A DNA stretch of 64,000 nt, taken from NCBI GenBank assembly GCA_032716605.1, contig CM064495.1, positions 47,893,330 to 47,957,329 of the forward strand. The letters run 5' to 3'. Position 1 is the first letter of the stretch. The number at the start of each line of letters is the position of its first letter. The notes beneath the pieces are model-generated. The model was not told where the DNA came from and made no database searches. It saw only the letters and a list, made by a program, of their open reading frames with translations. This stretch comes from Paralithodes platypus (lineage: Eukaryota; Arthropoda; Malacostraca; Decapoda; Lithodidae). Below, piece by piece: positions 1-10,499 of the stretch. Made by a program: the position numbers and the translations under genes.

Positions 1-1335
1 TGAAATACCACATACATTATTATCACAATCATGCACTCATCAAATCTGCATCAATGTCCCAATCCCCCCTCACAAAAAATCACTTAATTAGGCTACCATA
101 CATGTATAGTACAACCAACAGAAAGCCATGATGAACGTTTGTATGAAATGTAGCCTAGCTATACTCAACACTCGACACCTCTACAACTTTAATAGTATAT
201 AGAACCAGCCCAATTCCGCTTTCCTCAATGTTGGTTAGTTAGGATAATACTTCAGAGGCTATCCACCCCATCACACTGTAAATCAAGAATATAATATCGT
301 TTGAAATGGAAACTCGCAAATCTACGCGTCTGAACGAATCCTAACTAGCCCAATGGTGCGAACAAAAGAAGACCTTGGCAACACTGTGTACGTATATCCC
401 GCCGCGGTCAGCTGACGACCTAAACAGTCGCCCGTGGAAAAGGCAGTGTTGTAAAAAAAATTGTCATCATCTTTTTCGAATTTCCTGCATCTCCACGTAT
501 GTAATTTGCTGCCTCTGTGTTCTATGCCATTCTGATTCACATTGATTGATTTCCTGTCACTGGTCTAATAAGAAATATAGCCGTAACATATTTAGCTGCC
601 CGATTTGATAATGGATTATAAATTGGTAACTTAAAAGCGCACGATAGCTTGTTTTGTAGGAAAGAAACTGTAGTGCGCAGGCGGAGACATTCAACCTGCC
701 AAATTCTACAGCTACAGAATATAATACCATATGTTCAGCCAATTTCTACTGAAACACGTATTTGTTAGTCACTAAAAAGGAAGTAAATACAATACTTCAA
801 TGAGTATTAAAATTTCGCCCAGCCTATCACACCACATTAGATGAAACTAAATTTCTTGTTCAATAAGCTGATATTTATGTATCAAATTATGTTAATTATT
901 ATATATTCACTGCATTAACGAGTATATAACCATCATATTATGAATCTAGTAAAAATATACTACACAACTATGTGTCATAGATAGTTGAGAACTGTATTAA
1001 TCCTCTTAAATCACGAAAACCATCAAAACACCTCAATGGTGTATCACACACGATAGTCATTTGAATAAGACCCCCAGCGCCATCTGGATTTTTAGTACGG
1101 TTTTCCCTCATTAAGGGCAAGAGATCTTTAGCCAGTGACCTCAGGTCACAGATGTGGGAATCTCTCTCTCTCTCTAACGAAACGTAGTGATACTATACCT
1201 TTTTGCTAAATTATTAATGCAATATATATGTTTGGTGATTAAACCATCATCTGGTATCTATTATTTTGTTTATAAATGGATAATATGCATAAATGCATAA
1301 ATGCATAATTGTTTATAAATGCATAATATTTCCTA
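1..1335. other. Unannotated AT-rich spacer
   Basis: I see no gene, exon or recognisable transposon here. The only simple repeat is a short TC run near 1160-1176. Short open frames on both strands have no recognisable domain and look like chance. Confidence 0.6.
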
Positions 1336-1337
1336 TT

Positions 1338-1339
<2 letters not shown>

Positions 1340-1404
<65 letters not shown>
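1340..1404. repeat. (AT)n microsatellite
   Basis: An almost uninterrupted AT dinucleotide run, with one ATAC interruption near 1390. It is followed by a T-rich stretch to about 1450. Confidence 0.95.
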
Positions 1405-1599
1405 GCGTTTTTCACTTATTTTTGTTTATTTTTTTTATTTTTTTTTTACCTACGACCGTGTTAATATAAACAGTTCAATAATCACAAAAAACTGTCAATC
1501 TGAGTTGTGGATTGGATATACTGTATATATTGGATTGAACCAGTGTGAGTGCTGGTAGCTGGCCTCAACCAGTCACTACCCTCGCGCGGGTGACAGTCT

Positions 1600-1760
1600 C
1601 TCCCGTGTGGCCATTTCGGTTTGTGGCCATTTAGGATTGTGGCCATATAGGTTTGTGGCCATTTCGGAGTGTGGCCATTTCATTTTGTGGCCATTTCGGT
1701 TTGTGGCCGTTTTGGTTGTGGCCATTTCGGTTGTGGCTATTTCGGAGTGTGGCCGTTTTG
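1600..1760. repeat. GTGGCCATTT short tandem repeat
   Basis: About eleven imperfect copies of a 14-16-bp unit around GTGGCCATTTCGG stand head to tail. They begin where the LINE reading frame at 1760-1883 loses similarity, so the array may have expanded in or next to the LINE 3' end. Confidence 0.85.
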
Positions 1761-1883
1761 ACCTGAAAGCCTCCTCCCAACCAGCACCACCTTCATCCAT
1801 ATACTTCCTCACTCCATCCTTCCACCTCTCTTTCGGTTTACTTCTCCCTCTCTGTCCTTCCACCTCGCTCTCGTACATCCTCT
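1760..1883 (-). pseudogene. RTE-like LINE, C-terminal coding fragment
   Basis: Reading leftwards from 1878, the frame encodes MYESEVEGQRGRSKPKERW followed by DGVRKYMDE, a run typical of the C-terminus of RTE-like retrotransposon polyproteins (from memory of the family). Its right edge abuts the inverted repeat of the Harbinger-type element at 1884. The preceding LINE residues resume on the other side of that element at 3418, so this is one LINE copy cut by an insertion. Past residue ~40 the frame runs into the GTGGCCATTT repeat and similarity ends. It is a non-functional fragment. Confidence 0.7.
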
Positions 1884-3417
1884 TATGGTGGGGTCACACA
1901 TTCACGTATATTGCTCCCGTCAGCTCCCGTCCGGCGTAATCGCCAATTTATGTAAAGACGCGAGTAGTTCCTGCCGTGAACGCCCGTTCTTACCACGACT
2001 ATTGCACTTCCCGACAGACATACCGTAACGGGGCCAGTGTTACGTCAGACGTAATGGAGTCGTATTGAACTACGTACGTGTTTGCGACGTGCGTAAGCAT
2101 AGCCCCGTTCGACCGCATGGGCTGCCCGATTTGCGGGAACACAGGCCACGCCCATGCCACGCCCCCACAAGACCGGCGTAGCTGAGGCCGCACGTCTTGG
2201 GATTTGTTAGGTCGTACCTGGACCGGTTCCGGCCAATCGTAGGCACACCCCGTCTGACCAAACACAGACAAAGACAGTCTTTGTCAACCACGTCTGTCAG
2301 GGTTGCAATCTGGGAAGTACAAAAGGGCAGGACTGGCCACACCTTTCCCATTCCCACTCATTCCTCTGCACCATGAACAACATCACGGAATTCATCCTGG
2401 AGGAGTTCAAATTTGTGAACTCCTTAATCAAACCGGAGATTAGGCATAACACGCGGCTCATACAATGCATCCTTGCCTACATAGAAGTCTTAAAACTACT
2501 TGCAATAGCAAACTCCATCCATCAAGAGGAACAAGAGAAGAAGAAGGAAAGGACCAAGAGGACAGTGTGGGTGTGGCCATATCTACAACGGAGGCCTGAA
2601 CATGGCCATTATGAGAACCTCGTGCAAGAGTTGGCCAGAGAATGTCCAGAGTTCGAGGGGACAGGCGAGTTTGCAGGCGTCAAGGGGACAGGCGGTGATG
2701 AGGTTGCAGGCGTCAAGGGGACAGGCGGTGAGGTTGCAGACGTCTTCTTCACGCTTCTCTAGGTAGCCTTGGTAGCCATGGTGACAGGGCAGGGCAGGGC
2801 AGCGTGCAGAGGGTGGCAGCAGAGGGTGGCAGGCAGGGTGGCAGGGTGGCAGAGTAGCAGGGATGGTAGTGGTCGTCGTGGTGTGGTGAGAGGTATGACG
2901 GCAGTACCTCCCGTTGTCCCTATAAACTCCCCCCCCCGTACGACGTTGCCGCGTCTTCCCGGCAACATGCAGTGCGGCGGTGTTGCCAAACGAACGTAAA
3001 CTTCCACGTTCGACTGGAACTTTCCACGATGGACGGGAGCAGCTCACGTCTGACGGGCGAGCGGCTACGTCTGACGGGCGAGCTGCTACGTCTGACGGGG
3101 CTGCTCCCGTCAGACGGCCGTGGTGGCCCGGTCGGTCGTAAGCTTTCCCGTCTTTTGACATACGTGAGGGCGAGCCACGTATTTGATTCGATCGAATCAA
3201 CAACCGCGCGGCCTCGGCCACACCCACAACATTCCCGACCCATGTGGGCTACTCGTTTCTACTCTCGCCATGCGTGAGTACCCCCCCGACTGGCCGCAAT
3301 TTCATTTACATTTTGCGTATTATGCCCTTACGTTTTACGTAATCGGTTGCCAACTACCAATATACCTTCGTTTACAAAAGACGGGAGCAATATACGTGAA
3401 TGTGTGACCTCACCATA
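1884..3417 (+). mobile_element. Harbinger-type DNA transposon, internally degraded
   Basis: Bases 1884-1921 and 3380-3417 form inverted terminal repeats of 38 bp with one mismatch, starting TATGGTG and containing TCACACATTCACG. The 1.53-kb interior is far more GC- and CpG-rich than the surroundings. It carries three near-copies of TACGTCTGACGGGCGAG (about 3046-3101), a 30-bp-scale repeat at 2660-2740, and one coding relic (2373-2762) like a HARBI1 N-terminus. The flanks are two parts of one RTE-like LINE frame, so the element jumped into the LINE. The target duplication is not clean: the three flanking bases differ on the two sides, and a bare TA is also possible. Confidence 0.75.
2373..2762 (+). 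pseudogene. HARBI1-like transposase, N-terminal relic
   Basis: The first ~95 codons from the ATG at 2373 read as a helical N-terminal region with a Glu/Lys-rich stretch, then VWVWPYLQRRPEHGHYENL, which parallels VKPWVAQRSTHGHYHQL in the Harbinger transposase at 9556-10473. Family transposases go on to a helix-turn-helix and a DDE domain. Here the frame instead falls into a Gly/Val-rich tandem repeat (about 2660-2745) and stops. No catalytic Asp-Gly-Lys segment is present between the terminal repeats. I read it as an internally deleted, non-autonomous copy. Assignment rests on this N-terminal motif and on the inverted repeats. Confidence 0.6.
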
Positions 3418-3485
3418 GGTCATTCTCTCGCTTCCCATACGTTCCATATGGCCGAACCATCGGAAGATGTTCCTTTTCACACTTT
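3418..3485 (-). pseudogene. RTE-like LINE, middle coding fragment
   Basis: Read leftwards, this short piece encodes KSVKRNIFRWFGHMERM, the RWFGH-ERM signature that lies between the reverse transcriptase and the C-terminus in RTE-like elements. On the left it abuts the Harbinger-type element, beyond which the C-terminal part (1760-1883) continues. On the right it abuts a solo LTR, with the 4-bp duplication CTTT (plus strand) at 3482-3485. Confidence 0.75.
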
Positions 3486-5244
3486 TGTGACGCCTGCAGC
3501 TCAGCAGAACGCCACGTGGGCTCAGCCGCTCGCTTAGCCACTCGCTAACACTCGCCAGGGCAAGGTATTTGGCTACAGTCTATCTACAATGTTGTTCTTT
3601 CTTTCATAGTGTTCGTGTTGTTACAGACAGTCCCGTGGAGATCTTTATTTTCGTCTGTGACAACGGGAAGCATTTTATATCATGAGTTGAACATAGGATG
3701 CAGTGTATATAGTTAAGGAGAGAGAATAATATAGGCAGTGGGGTGGTAGTGTGTGCGTGCGTATACATGTGCTGCCTCCCCCCTCGCTTTGTAGGCTCGC
3801 GCGCGTGCCGTCTCACGCCTCTTGATTGGCTGGTGGTTCCTGGCGCCTTCTGCAGCCCTGCTGCCTGGTGACGTACCAGCCTGTGATTGGCTGACCACCA
3901 TGCCTTTGTGTGTGATCCTGGAGGGGTCCCGAGGAGTTCCTTCCTCAGAGCTTTCCTGACTAGCATACCCTTCACATGTCCCTTGCCCCCCTGTCTCCCG
4001 ACTTCTACCTATAGAGCACTTTCTCTCTCTCTCAATTTCTTACCTCTCATTCTTCTACTCTATTTAATATCATAACTTCCCTTTGGTTCTGCACAATTTC
4101 ATATATCGGCCATCGTATTATATGCTGAAGCTCTCAGATAACACATGTTTAGTTAGGCATTTTGGAAGGGTTACCATTTTTGTCTGTAGAGGTTCGACAC
4201 ACTCACGGTGTCTCCCTTCCTGTATCTTGGTGGTCTGCTGGGGGATTTAATGCTAGACTGGGATAAGGCTACTGGTGTTGTGATTTCCGATGTGTACTAG
4301 GTTTTGTTGAACCTGTACAATCGCAACGGAGACGTGGGAAGCCTAGGTGGTCTTTCTGACTGTGCTAACTCGTTTGCTTTGACTTTGAGAGGGTCGCCAG
4401 GAGAGAACCAGATACTAGCGATCTGGATCTCTCAAGAGAGCATCCCGTCAATTAACGTAATTTGGCCGCACATCCTTAAGGATTTCGCTAGGCTACGAGC
4501 CGCTTGCTCAGCCATTGTTTCCTAGCCTACTACATCCCAGCTAGACTTTATTCGCCTAGCAGACACCAGATTTAGATTATAAACTCTTTCTGTTATGTAT
4601 GCATTATTATTCACGTCATTTATTAGTCTAGGTTGTTGTTGAGTTGCACAACCCTAGTAGGCTGTTTCGTTGATGAGGAAGTACTTCTTTTGCTGTTTGA
4701 GTTCCTACTATTGCGCAGTTATTATTATTCCCGTGCCAGTTAACCCTATATGTCCTTACAATTGACATATCCTGTTCCTGCTTTATACTACAGTTCAAAA
4801 TCCGATACGATCATCTTACCCCAGCATCAGACTTTCTTCAGAAGATTCCTGCTCGATGCTTTGGGACTTTCGTTCACTTTCTTTAGTATAAGAGTGACAG
4901 TTCATTATTGTTTAGAGTAACTTTAAATATACCTTCTTCTAGTTTGCATTAAATCATTGCAGTGATTTAATTAAGATCTCTATCTTTTCCTAGTATACCT
5001 TATTACCGTAATTGTATGTTGTTGTGATCAGGTTGTATCAGAGATCATCAGCCTGTAGTAGTAGTGCACTTATACTGAGTTATAGGATACCCTGTTATCG
5101 CAGATTTAACTCTGGAGGGTATAGGTGTTTTTGTGCGCCGGCATTATAAGTTCAGGGGTTGGATCTAGTGTTACCGTTGTGGCTGTGTGCTTTCCTAGTC
5201 CAATGATTAAGAGCCCTTGTTTTATACGAGCCCCGGTCGTAACA
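3486..5244 (-). mobile_element. Solo LTR (1.76 kb) inserted in the LINE
   Basis: On the minus strand the segment starts TGTTACGACC and ends GGCGTCACA, the TG...CA boundaries of a retroviral-type LTR. It is flanked by the perfect 4-bp duplication AAAG (minus strand; CTTT at 3482-3485 and 5245-5248). Removing the segment plus one copy of the duplication restores the LINE reading frame across the junction. A TATAAAA box lies about 20 bases from the start. No gag or pol frame and no second copy of the terminal sequence is visible, so this is a solo LTR left by recombination rather than a full element. Gypsy is a guess from the 4-bp duplication; the family is not identified. Open frames inside it (for example 3604-3975 minus, 4304-4525 plus) have no recognisable domain. 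Confidence 0.8.
5218..5224 (-). promoter_or_regulatory. TATA box of the LTR
   Basis: Minus-strand TATAAAA close to the 5' edge of the solo LTR. It is a sequence match only; no initiator was identified. Confidence 0.35.
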
Positions 5245-6514
5245 CTTTCCAGCACATCTACCTCCACACCACACCTCCTTCTTACTTCCTCATTCGTCTG
5301 TCTATCCCTCCATGTAACTCCGCACACACTTCTTAAGTAACTCATTTCCACCCCTCTCGCTCTTTGGTCTGAGTCTCTCAACCAACGTCCATGCTTCGTT
5401 CCTGTAAGTCAGTGTCGGGATTACCACACTGTCATGCGAGGACTTCTTCACTTCCATACTGACCGCCCTATTTCTTGTTACTGCTTTCAGCGTTCCTACA
5501 ACCCTCTTCCCCTGTTGCACCCTCTCCCGCACTTCTTCATCCATAGTCCCATCTTTACTCAACACACTGCCCAGATACTTAAATGAACTGACAATCTTCA
5601 TAGCCTGACCATTCAACTTCACCTCACACTCTGTGGCTTCACCCCTTTCGAAGACCATAACCTTACTCTTCCCCGCATTTACCTTCAGATTCCGTTTTTC
5701 GCACTCTGTTCCAAACATATTTACCAGACCCTGCAACTCTCATTCATTATCGCTCATCAGAACTGTATCAACAGCAAACAGCTAGCTTCCACTCATTTCC
5801 CTCCCTTATCAGCGATACACCAACATCCACTGCTCTTCCTTGTATTTCTTTCATGACTCCATCCATATTTACAGTAAACAACCACGGGGACATCACACAC
5901 CCCTGTTTCAACCCAACATTCATGTCAAAGAACTCGCTCTGCTCATTCTCCACACGTACTGCCGCCTTTGCAACCTCATACATGTTCTTCACTGCTTTCA
6001 GCAACTTGCCATCTACTCTGTATATTCTAAGCACTTTCCACATACCTTCTCTATCCACTCTGTCATAGGCTTTCTCCAAGTCCATAAAGGCAACATACAG
6101 CTTTTGTTGCTTCTCCAGATATTTCTCCACAACACAATTCAGGCTAAAAATCTGATCTACACATCCTCTTCCCTTTCCTAAACCTTCGTCCTCGTCGCCT
6201 ATCCATTTCTCCGTTCTCGCTCTCACTCTCTCAACACTACCCTACTGTACACCTTCCCTACTACGCTTAGAAGACATATTTCTCGGTGGTTACCACACAC
6301 TCCTCTTTCCCCTTTACCCTTATGTAGGGAGACTATTATGCCTGTCTTCCAGTCATCAGGTGCACTCCCCTTCTCCCACGCTAGGTTGCACATTTTCCAT
6401 ACCCATTCGATCACTATCTCACCACCATACCTCAACATTTCCCCACACACTCCATCTGTTCCTGGTGCTTTCCCCAACTTCACTCTTTGCATGGCTTCCC
6501 ATATTTTATTCTGT
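5245..6514 (-). pseudogene. RTE-like LINE reverse transcriptase, degenerate
   Basis: Minus-strand blocks in three frames follow the order of an RTE-like reverse transcriptase. GKAPGTDGVCGEMLRYGG and a region ending RE lie at ~6500-6223. KLYVAFMDLEKAYDRVDREG and VGLKQGCVMSPWLF lie at ~6226-5790. The palm motif follows, then SSFKYLGSVLSKDGTMDEE and SVSMEVKKS at ~5736-5302, then EMSYLRSVCGVT to ~5250. The catalytic F/Y-A-D-D box is at 5767-5778 and reads FAVD: the first aspartate is lost. A stop follows a few codons later, and at least three frameshifts separate the blocks. The 5' part (endonuclease) is absent; upstream coding ends at a TA-type MITE at 6515. This is a dead copy. Its 3' continuation lies at 3418-3485 and 1760-1883 beyond two insertions. 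Confidence 0.85.
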
Positions 6515-6692
6515 ATGCAATTATGACTCTCTGGATTGATTTTTGGATGTAACTCTCTTTTCAATAAATAGTATATATAGCTTTGTAGTTGATGCATACA
6601 CATTTTTTTTCATAAATTCGTTTCCAGAGATATACTTCCATAATTATAAATATATGAGGTCCACGAATCTTATTGAGTGACTGTACAGCGGG
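6515..6692. mobile_element. Family E MITE, left end missing
   Basis: It matches the complete copy at 28977-29196 from TGTATGCAATTATGA through the AGGTCCACGAATCTTATT region to the terminal GTGACTGTACAG. The first ~45 bases of the family are missing; the sequence joins the LINE coding region directly at ~6515. Confidence 0.65.
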
Positions 6693-6789
6693 AGGCAATA
6701 GCTCGTCCATGGATTGATGATAAACTGAGTGTCAAATTTCAAAGTTGCTGATACTCTCTTTTTGACCAGATTCATTTTGTGTTTAAGCC

Positions 6790-6997
6790 GTAGAGGACCC
6801 TGACGTCTTTTGACAGTCTATTCTGGCTATCATTAGACGATTTTATACAGCTTAGGAAGGATATGTGGGAATTAAAAGGGTAAAGACTTTATCAATTAAC
6901 CCTCTGACTTTAATATACTCTTCCTAATCTGAATAAAATAGTCTAATAATAGCCAGGAAACAAAACATAAATGCATATCGTATCTTGAAAGGGTTAA
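6790..6997. mobile_element. Family C fold-back MITE (C1)
   Basis: The arms TTAGACGATTTTATACAGCTTAGGA and its near-complement AATCTGAATAAAATAGTCTAA flank a short AT-rich loop. The right end is GAAAGGGTTAA. Its terminal TTAA (6994-6997) is also the first TTAA of the family B element that follows. The left end is decayed. Confidence 0.75.
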
Positions 6998-7360
6998 GGG
7001 GGCGCCCCCCCACCTCGCTTTTTTTTCTCTCCTTCTCTCTTTGGCTTGTATCCATTCGGCCCCATTCAGCCTACTGTTTTAAGACGTTTACCCCCACCCA
7101 GGAGTCAATATTTTCCCAGCTTATATATATTTTTTGTTTTGACAGCAAGCTAAATTTGTAAATTTTTCGATAGAAAATTTCTCCGGCAAAGCCGGATTTC
7201 TCCATACAATGCTGGCTCGCTATCGTTCGCCAGGAAGAAATCGACACCTGGATGGGGATAAACGTCTTAAAACAGTTGGCTGAATGGGGCCGAATGGATA
7301 AAAGCCAGGGAAAGAGAGAATAGGAGAAAAAGATAAAAAAAAGCCGGTGACCCTCCTTAA
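6994..7360. mobile_element. Family B fold-back MITE (B1)
   Basis: Bounded by TTAA at both ends (TTAAGGGGGC...CCCTCCTTAA). The arms are long: the left arm around CATTCGGCCCCATTCAGCC is repeated inverted near the right end (GGCTGAATGGGGCCGAATGG), extending over roughly 100 bp. The centre holds CCGGCAAAGCCGG and GGCTCGCTATCGTTCGCC, a core shared with family A. It has no coding capacity. Confidence 0.85.
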
Positions 7361-8054
7361 TAGCCTCGGAGTAGTGGTATATATATATATATGTACTTTG
7401 TCAAAAAATGTCATTGATTTTCGGCGAACTATTGGCCAAACACGTCACGTTATAATTAGCAATATCGCGTTCACTCGGAAATGCTCTAATGCCTTCCAGA
7501 TCTCCAATAAGTTAAGCAAGCATTTCATTGACACCCAAGCAATAACTAATTCAAAAATCCTAACTATTGAGATATTATCGTCCTCTTGATCGGTACCTGG
7601 TTGAGTGACATGACTTATTTGGCCAACCAACTGTGGAGCATGTATGTGTGTGTATGTGTGTGTGTGTGTGTGTGTGTGGATTATGTGTGTATGTGTGTAT
7701 GTGTGTGTACCTCAGCCACAATAGCCAGTCATGAACACAATCAGTGGACCAGTGGACAGAAAGGTTATATTATCCCCGAGTTTTCAAAGTTTACACCACC
7801 GCTTTATGAGAACATTTGAGCCATACACATCCTATGACTACCTATTAAATAACAATACGATGCCCAACCACCATATTTCGGGTAACTATGGGGTAAATTA
7901 ACTTATCAAACAAGTGTAATTTTTTTTATTTTTTTTATTTGTAAATTAGAAATTCTATCTAGCGCCCCTTCGATATGGGAGAGGTAACACTTCTCCCATG
8001 TATGTATAGTACCGTAGGTGTCCCATTATTAATTAATTTCTAATTGGACTAGTT
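7361..8054. repeat. Spacer with (GT)n tract
   Basis: The only structure I see is an interrupted GT/GTAT microsatellite at about 7640-7710, plus T-rich runs at 7919-7940. No gene was recognised. Confidence 0.6.
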
Positions 8055-8654
8055 TTATTGGGTTGATTTTCGACTCCTTTGTACAGAGACAATGCTATAA
8101 TGAAGCTCATATTCAAATGAGCTAAGACAATATGTGAAGAAATGTATGAAAGATTGATTGAGGGAGAGATTTTCACAGTTCTTGTATAGTACCTGTAGAA
8201 GAAAGAATGAAAAACTATGCGAACTCTTGGGTTGGAGAGCTAAATAAAATAGGAGTGGGACTGTCTGGAAAAGCGGGTGCCTCGCACTCGCCACAAGGGA
8301 GAGGGTATTCACTGAGAGAGAGCTCTGAAGAACATTGATTGTTGAGATAGCGATAGAAGAGTAAAAGAGATGCAACATTGCGGAGTGTAGAAAGAGATTG
8401 TAGGGAAGAGAAAATTAGTTGAAGAGGCGAAGTGCTGGCTCTACTCTTTCGAGAAGTGCGGTATGGGTGGAAGCCCCACACATACGAACAATATTTAATA
8501 CATGAGTGCACTGTTCACCAATACAGAGCAAGGAGCTGTGCGGGGGTGTGGAACCCACGGAGACGTTTATGCACGCCTGACTTTTGTTGAGAAGCTGTTT
8601 TAGCAAGAGTGATAGCATGATTTTTCCAAGAAAGGTCGGATGAAAAATATACAC
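8055..8654 (-). pseudogene. LINE C-terminal remnant (third LINE family)
   Basis: Three overlapping minus-strand frames give consecutive pieces of the region downstream of a non-LTR reverse transcriptase. The first is HSCIKYCSYVWGFHP, matching the family pattern EYCSH-WG. It is followed by a degraded LLERVEPALRLFN, then STLRNVASLLLFYRYLNNQ and CSSELS, equivalent to RRNVASL-LFYRYFHGHCSSEL in crustacean LINE proteins (from memory). Frames shift between these blocks, and neither the reverse transcriptase core nor the endonuclease is present. This is a different family from the copies at 5245-6514 and 45641-48227. It is an inactive, 5'-truncated fragment. Confidence 0.7.
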
Positions 8655-8702
8655 CTACTGTATAACATAAATTATCTCAAAAGCTTACTAATGGTTTTAA
8701 AT

Positions 8703-8830
8703 TAACCCATTAAGTACCGGTGCCTTCCTTTTAACTCTCTCACTTAACCCTTTTCACTACCACAGATCATTCTTAAACTGCATACAATCGTCTAAATATA
8801 GCTAAAACATTGTATGTACTTTAGTTGAAA
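8703..8830. mobile_element. Family C MITE, internally deleted (C2)
   Basis: It begins TTAACCCATTAAGTACCGG and contains CACTTAACCCTTTTCACTACC and CAATCGTCTAAATATAGCTA of the family. The left arm (TAGACGATT...) is missing. Confidence 0.6.
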
Positions 8831-9090
8831 ATTTATTATTTTGCAACGTTCATCGATAACAACAATGAAATATGCATATTAGTCAAACAGTGAAACCTGA
8901 GTATTAATTAATCGACTATGCATGTCACTAAAATTATAATTCTTGATAGGTGTTGTTCAAAACTCACTTGTTACAAGATTAGTTAATATATAATTTAAAA
9001 CTGATCGTGAATATGAATACAAATTTATTGTAAGATCAATTTAAGTACAAGCCACTAACTCATGAGCGACAAGGATTTATATGATTAGCG
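8831..9090. other. Short AT-rich spacer
   Basis: No gene or repeat recognised between the MITE relic and the Harbinger element. Confidence 0.5.
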
Positions 9091-9119
9091 TAAAGGCCGC
9101 GTCATACAGAAGTCGAACG

Positions 9120-9490
9120 TTGGCCGACTGCCGCCCGAAGTCGATGACTTTCATATTTTTCCCGAATGCAACCAAATTACCCGAAAGTAACTCGGAGACG
9201 AATATAGCCCGACACTGACCCGAATGAATTACGAATATAACCCGATGGACCTGAATGAAAGTCGATGATGAGTCGATGAATCCCCGTACGTAACTCGAAG
9301 GAAACCCGATGTGGGACGAAAAAGCCTCGATCATGCGTCGAATATAACCCGAATATGCCCCGAAGACGGGGAAATAACCAAAATTATTACCGATGCTCAG
9401 CCGAAGCTCAGTCGATCAACAACCGAAATAGAAGAAGTTAGGTCGAACGTCAGTCGAATAGGCCGAAGATCAGACGATGATCCAAACCAC
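9120..9490. repeat. Left subterminal CCGAA repeat array
   Basis: Roughly every 11-18 bases a CCGA or TCGA core recurs (CCCGAAGTCGATG, CCCGAATGCAACC, ACCCGAAAGTAACTCGG, ATAACCCGAATATG). The same words recur in the right subterminal region in both orientations. In DNA transposons, subterminal motifs often bind transposase; that role here is inference. Confidence 0.75.
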
Positions 9491-9555
9491 CTGTATACAA
9501 GGTTAGGGTGTGTTCACAGCCACACCATTCGCAACTCGGTGCTCAACACGGCAAC

Positions 9556-10473
9556 ATGGCACGCAGTCTCGAATTCCCGGACCCCTCACTTCCACAAGCG
9601 GCATATCAAGATGAATTGAAGAAGGCAATCGAGTTCCAGGAGACTGTCATTTCCAACCTCAAGTATCAGCTTATGTGCGGCACCCTCATCGAGCAAGAAC
9701 GTGACCGCCAAATACGACCCAGGAAACCACGGAGTTGCAGTGTCAAGCCTTGGGTCGCACAGAGATCCACCCACGGACACTACCACCAGTTGCTGAAGAA
9801 GCTTATGGAAACGGATAGGGTAACCTACAAGTACTATCTCCGTATGGACGAGGAGCTCTTCAATGAGATTGTAACCCATGTCACACCCCGGATCAAGAAG
9901 GAGACAACCAACTGGAAGAAGCCCCTGGAGCCCGGATTGCGAGTTGCCATGACACTACGTTTCTTGGCCACGGGTGAGGCATATAAGAGCATGGCATTGA
10001 ACTTCCGTGTTGGTGCCAACACGAGCTCTCTGGCAGTACGGGAGATGTGTGAGGCCATAATACAGGAGTACATGAAGGAGGTCATTGTCTGCCCATCAAC
10101 ACCTGAAGGCTGGAAGGAGGTCGCCAAGGGCTTCAACGACAGGTGGAACTTCAGGCACACCATTGGGGCAATTGATGGAAAGCACATTGCCATACAGCCT
10201 CCAGGAAACTGCGGATCCCTGTACTATAACTACAAAAACTACCACTCCATTGTGCTCCTGGCAGTGGTTGATCACCTGGGGAAGTTTATGTACATTGACG
10301 TGGGAGCAAACGGGTCCGCATCTGATGGTGGCATCTTCCAGGTGACCGACATCCGGAAGGTGCTGGAGGACGGGGCAGCAGGCTTGCCGGCACCAGAGCC
10401 ATTTCCCGGGGAGGACCATCCAGTGCCCTACTTCCTTGTTGGGGATGACGCATTCCCCATGATTTTCAATTGA
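9556..10473 (+). CDS. Harbinger transposase (HARBI1-like), C-terminally truncated
   Basis: This 305-codon frame encodes a DDE-superfamily endonuclease related to HARBI1, which excises and reinserts Harbinger transposons in the nucleus. I chose the ATG at 9556 (context CAACATGG); the frame is open further upstream without another ATG. An N-terminal helical part contains VKPWVAQRSTHGHYHQL (residues ~63-79). A fold with LRVAMTLRFLATGEAYKSMA (~128-147) and helix-turn-helix character precedes the nuclease domain. The first catalytic Asp is D207 in GAIDGKHIAI; the second is D257 in NGSASDGGIF. The motif YFLVGDDAFP (~292-301) is normally followed by 50-100 residues including the third acidic residue in an EN-FG segment. 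Here the frame ends five residues after GDDAF, so the third catalytic residue is missing. Activity is unlikely unless an intron joins a further exon, which I do not see. Confidence 0.93.
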   Translation: MARSLEFPDPSLPQAAYQDELKKAIEFQETVISNLKYQLMCGTLIEQERDRQIRPRKPRSCSVKPWVAQRSTHGHYHQLLKKLMETDRVTYKYYLRMDEELFNEIVTHVTPRIKKETTNWKKPLEPGLRVAMTLRFLATGEAYKSMALNFRVGANTSSLAVREMCEAIIQEYMKEVIVCPSTPEGWKEVAKGFNDRWNFRHTIGAIDGKHIAIQPPGNCGSLYYNYKNYHSIVLLAVVDHLGKFMYIDVGANGSASDGGIFQVTDIRKVLEDGAAGLPAPEPFPGEDHPVPYFLVGDDAFPMIFN

Positions 10474-10499
10474 CTGTTATTCTGCCAATTCTGGTCATG

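Noticed and set aside
3604..3975. 123-codon minus-strand frame
   Set aside because: Lies inside the solo LTR, has no domain, and overlaps another equally open frame.
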